Shown: piece after piece, positions 1-5,628 of the stretch | Position numbering within the stretch: the stretch's first letter is position 1 | Layout of the letters: each line of letters starts with the position of its first letter | NCBI GenBank assembly: GCA_030601015.1 | Contig: JAUVUO010000078.1 | Coordinates: forward strand, 1 to 6,407 | Length of the DNA stretch: 6,407 nt | Reading direction: 5' to 3' | DNA from: Candidatus Omnitrophota bacterium | GTDB taxonomy: Bacteria; Omnitrophota; Gorgyraeia; Duberdicusellales; 4484-171 | Position numbers and translations under genes: made by a program | The notes under the pieces: generated by a model | Databases searched by the model: none | What the model was told of the DNA's origin: nothing | What the model saw: only the letters and a program-made list of their open reading frames with translations

Positions 1-255
1 CCGACTTTATTTGGCCCCAATATGGATAATTTTAGAGAAATAGAAGAAGTTGTATTGAAAGAAGGTGTTGCGCTAAAAATGGCTGACATTAACGAGTTTA
101 AAGAAACTCTTACGGAATTGATTCAAAATGAGGAATTACGTAAAAGTTATAGTAACAAATGTCTTAGTTTTTTAGAGCACGGGAAAGAAGGCTTGGAGAA
201 GAATTTTCAGTTAATTTCAAATAGTATTAGTGCAGCCAGACAAAAAAAATGTTAA
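1..255 (+). CDS. waaA: 3-deoxy-D-manno-octulosonic acid (Kdo) transferase, C-terminal 84 residues (5' truncated by window edge)
   Basis: The frame is open from base 1, so the Met at base 22 is internal and not the start. The visible protein begins PTLFGPNMDNFREIEEVV, which matches the conserved C-terminal FGPHxxNFxEI motif of WaaA/KdtA (GT30, GT-B fold). In that family this part belongs to the nucleotide-sugar side of the active site. The family transfers Kdo from CMP-Kdo to the lipid A precursor at the cytoplasmic face of the inner membrane. The following helices (ADINEFKETLTELI, then EELRKSYSNKCLSF) fit the usual end of the family, and the protein closes with a lysine-rich tail. One oddity is that the motif's usual His is Asn here (GPN). 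The gene ends 21 bases before lpxK, which supports the call because waaA and lpxK are often neighbours. Substrate number (mono- or bifunctional) cannot be judged from this fragment. Confidence 0.88.
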   Translation, partial: PTLFGPNMDNFREIEEVVLKEGVALKMADINEFKETLTELIQNEELRKSYSNKCLSFLEHGKEGLEKNFQLISNSISAARQKKC

Positions 256-276
256 CAGAGTATTAAATTTTTTAAT

Positions 277-1281
277 ATGCTAAAACTCAAAATATGGTAC
301 TTGGCCTTCATAGAAAGAGATAAAAAAAATATTTTCGAATTATTGTTGTATTGGTCTCTATGTTTGCTTTCTATAGTTTATGGGCTGGTTGTTGGACTCA
401 GAAATTTTTTTTATGATAAGCAGATACTGCCTTCTTTTTCCACTAATTCAAAAGTTATAAGTATCGGAAATATTTCCTGGTCCGGTTCAGGGAAAACCCC
501 CTTAAGTATTTGGCTTTATTCTCAGTTATCTCCGGTTTTTGAAATTGCCGTATTAAGAAGAGGTTACGGTGATGATGAAAATAAGCTTTTAAAAGAGAAA
601 ATTACTAATGTCTTTTATTCTCCTAATCGTTATAAATTGGCTAAACGTTTAGAATCAAAATTTCAATTATTTATAGTAGATGATGGGTTTCAGCATAGAA
701 AGTTAAATAGAGATATTAATATAGTGATTATGGGTGCCCGGGAATTTAAAAGGAAACTTAGACTAATCCCGGCATATATTTTTAGAGAGCCTCTTATTTC
801 GTTGAGGCGGGCTGATATAGTTATAATAAATTATGCCGATGAATTAGATAATCCATGTGAAATTAAAACTCGGATATTGAAAATAAAGCCCTCACTTAAA
901 ATATATTTTTCGAAGTACAGAGTGGAAAGGTTTATAGATTTAAAGGGCAATAATGTAGATAAAGAATATTTAAAAACAAAGAAATTAGCGGCTTTTGCTG
1001 CGATAGGGTATCCTCAAGGGTTTTTTAAAAAACTTAAAAGTGCAGGTATAATAGTTGACCGCCATATTGTGTATCCGGACCATTTTGAGTTATCAGAAAA
1101 AGAATTTGGTAGACTACAGCAAAGTTTGATAGATAATGGAATAAACGATTTAATTATTACTCATAAAGATAAGTTCCATATACCGGACAAAAATATAAAA
1201 TTGAATATATATATTATGGAGATAGAGATAGAAATAGATGGTTATGAAGAGTTAATACGGCTAATTAAAAGTAAATTATAA
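277..1281 (+). CDS. lpxK: Tetraacyldisaccharide 4'-kinase (lipid A 4'-kinase)
   Basis: A 334-residue protein, normal length for LpxK, which uses ATP to phosphorylate the 4' position of the lipid A disaccharide at the inner membrane. An N-terminal hydrophobic segment (about residues 21-42) fits the family's membrane anchor. The P-loop region is GNISWSGSGKTP (64-75), where the family usually has GGTGKTP, so one glycine is serine. RRGYG (94-98) and the family signature DDGFQHRKLNRD (135-146) are intact. The PDH motif with the family's conserved histidine is at 267-269, and ITHKDK (294-299) stands where TEKD is usual. The stretch between RGYG and DDGFQH is about 36 residues, shorter than in E. 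coli as I recall it. It reads RGYGDDENKLLKEK, as if the GDEP motif had moved directly onto RGYG. The ATG at 277 puts the anchor in its usual place, but no good Shine-Dalgarno precedes it, so coupling to waaA is likely. Confidence 0.93.
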   Translation: MLKLKIWYLAFIERDKKNIFELLLYWSLCLLSIVYGLVVGLRNFFYDKQILPSFSTNSKVISIGNISWSGSGKTPLSIWLYSQLSPVFEIAVLRRGYGDDENKLLKEKITNVFYSPNRYKLAKRLESKFQLFIVDDGFQHRKLNRDINIVIMGAREFKRKLRLIPAYIFREPLISLRRADIVIINYADELDNPCEIKTRILKIKPSLKIYFSKYRVERFIDLKGNNVDKEYLKTKKLAAFAAIGYPQGFFKKLKSAGIIVDRHIVYPDHFELSEKEFGRLQQSLIDNGINDLIITHKDKFHIPDKNIKLNIYIMEIEIEIDGYEELIRLIKSKL

Positions 1282-1284
1282 AAA

Positions 1285-3096
1285 ATGTATATTATTGCAA
1301 AATATTTAAGAGAAATAGTATTGAGGCTGCCATTGCCCGTAGTTTTTTATTTGGGCAAATTGATAGGTATATTGTATTATATTAATCCTAAAAAACGAAG
1401 AGTATCTTTTAGAAATTTAAAATTGGCGTTTCCCGAAAAATCCGGGAAAGAGATAAACTTAATCACAAAAAAGTGTTTTATGAATTTCGGGTTAAATATT
1501 GTTGAAATACTAATAGTACCGAGAATATATAAAAATGTTGTGATTAAAGGTGAAGAAAATATAGGAGACGATGGAGGAATATTTGTTAGCATTCATGCCG
1601 GGAATTGGGAGTTGGCTATCTCGCAATTCGGACGGAATCATAACTTCGCCGTTTTAGTCGCGAAACAAAAAAAGAAAGGTTTAGATAAATTTTTAAATGA
1701 AATCAGGAATGAGTCTGATGTTAAATTTTGTTTTTCTTTTAAAGAATTAATAAGATGTTTTAGGAAAAACTATTTTGTAGGAGTTGTTGTTGACCACGGA
1801 GCGGAAGACAATGCTTTAATGACTGAGTTTTTTTCTCAAAAAATTCCTACTCCTAAAGGAGCGGTATTTTTAGCTAAAAAATTTAATAAAAAAATTTATC
1901 CGGGTTTTTTATTACGAAAAAAAGTTTTTTCTCAGGAATTAATAATAGGTTCTCCAATTGATGTATCAGGGAAAGAGGATATAGAAATTTTATCTTTATT
2001 AAATAAAATTTATGAAGATTATTTAAGACAATATCCCAGTGAATATTATTGGTATTATAAGCGTTTTAAAAGGAGAGTTAGCAGAGATGTATTGATTTTG
2101 AATGATAGTAAGTTGGGACATCTTAAACAGTCAAAAGCTTTATTATCTTTTTTATTGGAAGAAGATTATGAATTTAGGAGTGAGATTATAGAGGTTAAGT
2201 ACAAAGATAAATTCAGAAGAATTCTTGCGGATGTGTTAGCTTTATTCGCGGGGAGGAATTGTTCGGTATATGGAAAGATTTTGCCTTTTCTTGTGGATAA
2301 AGAAACTTGGAGTAAACTGGACAGAGTTTGGGCTGATATAGTAATTAGTACGGGAAGTTTTATTGCTCCTGTAAATAAGTTGTTTTCTTCGTATTTAGGA
2401 TCTAAATCCGTTACAGTCTTGAGGCCTAATATGCCGTTAAGTAAGTTTGATTTAGCAATTATTCCAGAACATGACAGGATTAGTTCTGAAGATACAGTTA
2501 TTATTAAAGGTGCTCTTGTTTATCGTAATAAAGTTGAAGATAAAGTGAAAAAATGTAAAGAATATTTTCGATTAAGTGAAAATAAAAAGATTTGCCTTTT
2601 TTTGGGAGGCCCGGAATCTGATAAAACAGAATTTTTAAATAATCTGCGGGATTTTATATCTAAATTAAAAGAGTTTACCTTTAATAATGGCTACAAAATA
2701 TTAATTAGTACCTCCCGGCGTACTCCGGAGGAAGCAGAATGTTATTTAAAAGAAGAATTCAAAGATTTTAAAAATATCGAGGCTCTGGTTATAGTAAATC
2801 AGAATAATTATGATTTTGTTTTTGATGGTTTTATTGGTGTTTCTGATATGGTTTTTGTTAGCAGCGAAAGTATATCTATGATTTCAGAGATAGGAGTTTT
2901 TGATAAACCTTGTGTTTGTGTGTCTTTATCTTCGGAAGATGAAAAAAGAAAAATTTTTTTAGAATCAGTAAAGGATAGCGTTGTATTTATAAAAAGCCCT
3001 TATGAAATTAAAGAAATTAAATCTCAGGAATACACAATATTTGAGCAAAATAGAAAGTTAGTAAAACGCGGAATAAAAAAAATTTTAGAGGTTTAA
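1285..3096 (+). CDS. Fusion: LpxL/LpxM-family lipid A acyltransferase + ELM1/GtrOC1-like putative glycosyltransferase
   Basis: A 603-residue two-domain protein starting 3 bases after lpxK, without a clear Shine-Dalgarno, so probably translationally coupled. Residues 1-264 are a full lysophospholipid-type acyltransferase: a hydrophobic N-terminal segment (about 11-33), the catalytic HX4E motif HAGNWE (His104, Glu109), a VVVDHG block (168-172), the PTPKGAVFLAKK block (188-199), and the family ending YYWYYKRFKRR (254-264). Such enzymes add secondary acyl chains to Kdo-lipid A. Residues 267-603 match the ELM1 (DUF1022/Mito_fiss_Elm1) family: NDSKLGHLKQS (273-283), VISTGS (353-358), FDLAIIPEHD (388-397), KGAL (408-411), FLGGP (439-443), ISTSRRTPEE (474-483) and SSESISMISE (526-535). 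Bacterial members are annotated as putative GT-B glycosyltransferases. The frame is open through the junction. Domain identities are strong; the sugar, the acyl donor and any coupling of the two activities are unknown. I recognise the families but no accepted gene name for the fusion. Confidence 0.87.
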   Translation: MYIIAKYLREIVLRLPLPVVFYLGKLIGILYYINPKKRRVSFRNLKLAFPEKSGKEINLITKKCFMNFGLNIVEILIVPRIYKNVVIKGEENIGDDGGIFVSIHAGNWELAISQFGRNHNFAVLVAKQKKKGLDKFLNEIRNESDVKFCFSFKELIRCFRKNYFVGVVVDHGAEDNALMTEFFSQKIPTPKGAVFLAKKFNKKIYPGFLLRKKVFSQELIIGSPIDVSGKEDIEILSLLNKIYEDYLRQYPSEYYWYYKRFKRRVSRDVLILNDSKLGHLKQSKALLSFLLEEDYEFRSEIIEVKYKDKFRRILADVLALFAGRNCSVYGKILPFLVDKETWSKLDRVWADIVISTGSFIAPVNKLFSSYLGSKSVTVLRPNMPLSKFDLAIIPEHDRISSEDTVIIKGALVYRNKVEDKVKKCKEYFRLSENKKICLFLGGPESDKTEFLNNLRDFISKLKEFTFNNGYKILISTSRRTPEEAECYLKEEFKDFKNIEALVIVNQNNYDFVFDGFIGVSDMVFVSSESISMISEIGVFDKPCVCVSLSSEDEKRKIFLESVKDSVVFIKSPYEIKEIKSQEYTIFEQNRKLVKRGIKKILEV

Positions 3097-3099
3097 TCA

Positions 3100-3150
3100 A
3101 TGAGACTTAATCTTTTTCGAAGGAAAAGATTGCAGCCGAATTGGCCCTGA
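3100..3150 (+). other. 16-codon reading frame with a good ribosome binding site (truncated gene start or leader peptide)
   Basis: An AGAGG Shine-Dalgarno (3087-3091) lies inside the end of the preceding gene, 8 bases before an ATG at 3100. The frame encodes MRLNLFRRKRLQPNWP and stops at TGA 3148-3150, inside the first hairpin of the GC-rich block. The signal is better than those before lpxK and the acyltransferase fusion. It may be the start of a former downstream gene cut off by arrival of the repeat, a small basic leader peptide, or chance. There is no homology signal to separate these. The peptide has four Arg and one Lys among its first ten residues. Confidence 0.3.
3109..3131 (+). other. 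10-bp inverted repeat (AT-rich hairpin)
   Basis: AATCTTTTTC (3109-3118) pairs with GGAAAAGATT (3122-3131) around a GAA triloop, giving ten consecutive pairs with one G-U wobble. No T-run follows on the + strand, so it does not look like an intrinsic terminator. It lies entirely inside the 16-codon frame and immediately before the GC-rich hairpin block, so it could be the left part of that element. Confidence 0.5.
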
Positions 3151-3262
3151 GAGGCCAAAGGGAGTCGACGGGCCTTGGGCTCAATTCCCTTCAGCTTGCT
3201 GAGAGGCTGTATCCGGGAGAAATACCTTCTTCGATACCTCGTAGCTTGCTGCGGGGGCAGTT
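3132..3262 (+). repeat. GC-rich multi-hairpin element (REP/BIME-like repeat or structured RNA)
   Basis: A compact block of about 59% GC (my count over 3132-3260) in very AT-rich surroundings, with four consecutive stem-loops. A: TTGGCC (3141-3146) with GGCCAA (3153-3158), perfect. B: an outer GGGAGT (3160-3165) with ATTCCC (3184-3189) and an inner GGGCC (3170-3174) with GGCTC (3178-3182). C: TTCAGC (3190-3195) with GCTGAG (3198-3203). D: CCTCGTAGC (3237-3245) with GCTGCGGGG (3248-3256), nine pairs including two G-U. C and D share the core AGCTTGCTG (3193-3201 and 3243-3251), whose GCTTGC centre would form a stable G(CUUG)C tetraloop in RNA. CTGAGAGGC also occurs twice (3147-3155, 3199-3207). 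From memory, the D-type hairpin followed by GTTCATT resembles dispersed REP-like repeats of uncultured bacteria; this is unverified. The strand is given as drawn. It could also act as a weak transcript end for the lipid A operon. Confidence 0.6.
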
Positions 3263-3325
3263 CATTTGTTAATATCATTTATTTTTAAGGTAGAGGGTTA
3301 AAAAAGCTTTAATATCTGTTATGGT

Positions 3326-3353
3326 TTGACTATTAACTAAAAAAATATAGAAT
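3326..3353 (+). promoter_or_regulatory. Sigma70-like promoter for the glycosyltransferase operon
   Basis: TTGACT (3326-3331) and TAGAAT (3348-3353) are each one base from the sigma70 consensus and are 16 bases apart. This predicts a start near 3360 and an untranslated leader of about 70 bases before the ATG at 3431. It is the only promoter-like pair I picked out in the AT-rich stretch 3263-3430. Apart from it and the GGAG ribosome site (3419-3422, 8 bases before the ATG), I see nothing else supported in that stretch. AT-rich DNA makes chance matches common, so confidence is moderate. Confidence 0.5.
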
Positions 3354-3430
3354 AAGGATATTATTGAAAAAGTGTATGAGAAAAAAGAGTCTTTTTAGTT
3401 TCGAATAAATATGAAATTGGAGTTAATAAA

Positions 3431-5509
3431 ATGAGAATAATGCAAATACTTCCTAAGATGAATATAGGAGGAGTAGAGAGAGGAGTCATTGATTTATCTT
3501 TGTTTTTTAAAAGAAAGGTTGCCGCATCTTCGGAAGAAAAAATTGAGAATATTGTAGTTAGTGGTGGAGGCAGATTGATACCGCAGTTGGAATTAGAGGG
3601 TATAACTCATTATAAATTAGATGTATACAAAAAATCAATAACTTCATTGCTTCTTATTCCAAAGCTAAGAAGAATAATAAAAAAAGAAAAAATAGATATT
3701 ATTCATGCTCGAAGCAGGGTTCCGGGGTGGTTAAGCTTTTTTGCTACCCGCAATACTAAGGCTCATTTTATTACAACCGCTCATGGAGTTTATAAAAATA
3801 AATATTTCAGCAGTGTTATGGGGTGGGGAAAATATGTTATTTGCCCTTCTAAAGTTGTTGCGCGTCATATGAAAAATAATTTCAGGGTTCCTGATGATAA
3901 AATTATAATAATAAATCGTTGGGTAGATCTTAATAAATTTAAATTCATCGATTATGGCGAAAGAAAAGAAAGTAATAATATAGTAAGTATCGGCCGGTTG
4001 TCCGCTTCCAAAGGTTATGAACATTTGATTAAAGCATTTAAGAAAATTGTTAGGTATAATCCCTACATGAAATTGAAAATTATTGGTTCTGCCGATAAAT
4101 CAAAGATTAAATATTTAAATTATTTAAAAACGCTGGTAAGACGTTATTCGTTAAATTATAATGTCGAATTTGTTGGGTTTAAAGAGGATGTCGAAAGAGT
4201 TTTAGAGAATGCGAGAATTCTTGTTGCTCCATCGGTTATTGAAGAGTCTTTCGGTAGAGTGATAGTGGAAGCTTTTGCTTGCGGAGTTCCGGTTATCGCG
4301 ACAAAAGTAGGAGGGTATGAGGAAATAATTGAAGATGGGAAAGATGCCCTTTTAGTCGAACCGGGGAATAGTGAAGAAATAACAGAAAGCATACTTAAGA
4401 TATTAAAGGATGATAATTATGCTCAAGACATGGTAACCGCGGGTAGAAAGAAAGTAGAAACTATGTACACTTTGGATAAATGTCTGGGAAAAACGGAAGA
4501 TGTTTATAGATTGACATTAGAGACGATGAGAATATTAGTAATTAAGCTGTCTTCATTAGGAGATATAATTTTAGCTATACCTTCTTTAAAGGAATTGAGA
4601 AACCATTTTCCTCAAGCACAGATTAGTCTTCTGACTTTAAAAAAATATCACCCAATTATTCATGATTGTCCATATATCGATGACATTATTACATTAGATG
4701 ATAATTATAAAAAAATTAAAAATATACTTAACATATCAAAAAATTTTAGGTTAAAGTCTTTTGATTATATTATAGATTTGCAAAATAATCGGGCATCTCA
4801 TATTATTTCTTTTTTAACTATGCCAAGATGTTCGTTTGGGTATAGCTTGCGTTGGGGGAATTTGCTTACCAATAAGATTAAATATGACTATCGAGATGGG
4901 CCGCTTGATTCTCAGGAAAGGGTTTTGAATCTTTTGGGTATTAAATTTAAAGAGAAAAAATTAATTTTTTGGGAAAAGAAAGGCGGGATTTCAATAATTT
5001 TGCCTGATACAGGGCTTATTGGTATAAATGTATCCGCGTCTAAAAGGTGGCATTCTAAGAATTGGCCTTATAAGAACATAATTAAATTAATAGATCTGAT
5101 ATCAAAGAATCTTCCTAATTATAAAGTAGTTCTTTTAGGAGATAAGGATTCGATAGCCGCCGGGGATATAATTGAAAAATCTTTTAATTATAATATTTGT
5201 AACTTATGCGGAAAAACAACACTTAGAGAACTGCCTCAGGTTATAAAAAAGTTAAAAGTATTTATTACTCCTGACACCGCGACCATGCATCTTTCATGTG
5301 CGTTAAATATACCTACAATTGCTCTTTTCGGGCCCACTGACCCAATCCGGCATACGGTTGATTGTGAAAACTTTTATGTATTCTGTAAAAAGTTATCATG
5401 TTCGTTTTGTTATCAATCAAAATGTAAATTGGGAGATGATAGCCTTTGTTTGTTAAATATTTCTCCTCAACAAGTTTTAAATAAAATTAAAGAGATAGTT
5501 TTAAAATAA
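3431..5509 (+). CDS. Fusion: GT4 glycosyltransferase + GT9 heptosyltransferase-type glycosyltransferase
   Basis: A 692-residue protein made of two full-length GT-B enzymes. Residues 1-365 are family GT4: the N-terminal loop MNIGGVERG (10-18), GRLSASKG (188-195), and the EX7E nucleotide-sugar motif EESFGRVIVEAFACGVPVIA (271-290, glutamates 272 and 280). Residues 366-692 are family GT9 (ADP-heptose:LPS heptosyltransferase, WaaF/WaaC type): KLSSLGDIILAIPSL (372-386), KRWHSKNWP (538-546), TPDTATMHLSCALNIPTIALFGPTDP in the pattern region 613-638, and the cysteine-rich end (Cys652, 657, 660, 665, 673) usual for many GT9 proteins. The second domain begins with its own Met at 366 (base 4526), where a stand-alone GT9 would start. 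A GGAG ribosome site sits 8 bases before the ATG. GT9 enzymes act at the cytoplasmic face of the inner membrane on the LPS core. The donor sugars cannot be read from the sequence, and GT9 also includes non-heptose transferases. Confidence 0.9.
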   Translation: MRIMQILPKMNIGGVERGVIDLSLFFKRKVAASSEEKIENIVVSGGGRLIPQLELEGITHYKLDVYKKSITSLLLIPKLRRIIKKEKIDIIHARSRVPGWLSFFATRNTKAHFITTAHGVYKNKYFSSVMGWGKYVICPSKVVARHMKNNFRVPDDKIIIINRWVDLNKFKFIDYGERKESNNIVSIGRLSASKGYEHLIKAFKKIVRYNPYMKLKIIGSADKSKIKYLNYLKTLVRRYSLNYNVEFVGFKEDVERVLENARILVAPSVIEESFGRVIVEAFACGVPVIATKVGGYEEIIEDGKDALLVEPGNSEEITESILKILKDDNYAQDMVTAGRKKVETMYTLDKCLGKTEDVYRLTLETMRILVIKLSSLGDIILAIPSLKELRNHFPQAQISLLTLKKYHPIIHDCPYIDDIITLDDNYKKIKNILNISKNFRLKSFDYIIDLQNNRASHIISFLTMPRCSFGYSLRWGNLLTNKIKYDYRDGPLDSQERVLNLLGIKFKEKKLIFWEKKGGISIILPDTGLIGINVSASKRWHSKNWPYKNIIKLIDLISKNLPNYKVVLLGDKDSIAAGDIIEKSFNYNICNLCGKTTLRELPQVIKKLKVFITPDTATMHLSCALNIPTIALFGPTDPIRHTVDCENFYVFCKKLSCSFCYQSKCKLGDDSLCLLNISPQQVLNKIKEIVLK

Positions 5510-5628
5510 AATTAATAGCTATAAATTGGTATCATCCGGGGAAAACAATATCCCTGAATACTTTAAAAATATGTATTAAAAAAGGCGGTAATAGTGAATG
5601 TTTTGATTTTGACTACTCATTTAAATAA
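5491..5628 (+). pseudogene. Possible remnant reading frame without a start codon
   Basis: This frame (+1 relative to base 5491) opens after a TAA at 5488-5490 and ends at TAA 5626-5628. It overlaps the last codons of the GT4-GT9 gene and the first 35 bases of the next gene. It contains no ATG, GTG or TTG start. The peptide from base 5506 reads IKLIAINWYHPGK and continues to FDFDYSFK. The opening looks like the first beta strand of a glycosyltransferase, with ATA at 5506 where an ATG would fit. Without that, only 84 bases of non-coding DNA separate the two genes. It may be a decayed gene start, a gene using a rare start codon, or chance in AT-rich DNA. Confidence 0.22.

Noticed and set aside
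22..255. Separate small gene starting at the ATG at base 22
   Set aside because: The frame is open upstream to base 1, and the residues before this Met (LFGPN) belong to the conserved WaaA motif, so the Met is internal.
1377..1592. Minus-strand frame of 71 codons, and similar ones at 3731-4024, 4156-4392 and 5617-5823
   Set aside because: Each lies wholly within a well-supported + strand gene and shows no domain or independent start signal.
3147..3207. TPP riboswitch suggested by two CTGAGA strings
   Set aside because: The other conserved parts of the THI box (the CUGAUC-type strand and the following GGAUAAUGCC-like core) are absent, and no thiamine gene is nearby.
3237..3270. Hairpin D as a classical intrinsic terminator for the lipid A operon
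   Set aside because: The stem is strong, but the following bases GCAGTTCATTTGTT do not form an immediate T-tract, so only a weak or factor-assisted end could be argued.
3093..3278. A 61-codon minus-strand reading frame across the hairpin block
   Set aside because: It is a by-product of the GC-rich repeat: it contains no recognisable domain, has an arginine-rich low-information composition, and fully overlaps inverted repeats.
3382..3396. AAAAAG/CTTTTT inverted repeat as an intrinsic terminator
   Set aside because: The stem is six pairs, nearly all A-T, and its T-run is part of the stem. It also lies between a likely promoter and its gene.
3376..3408. Ten-codon ATG frame (MRKKSLFSFE) in the leader of the GT4-GT9 gene
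   Set aside because: It has no Shine-Dalgarno and no supporting feature; frames this short are expected by chance in AT-rich DNA.
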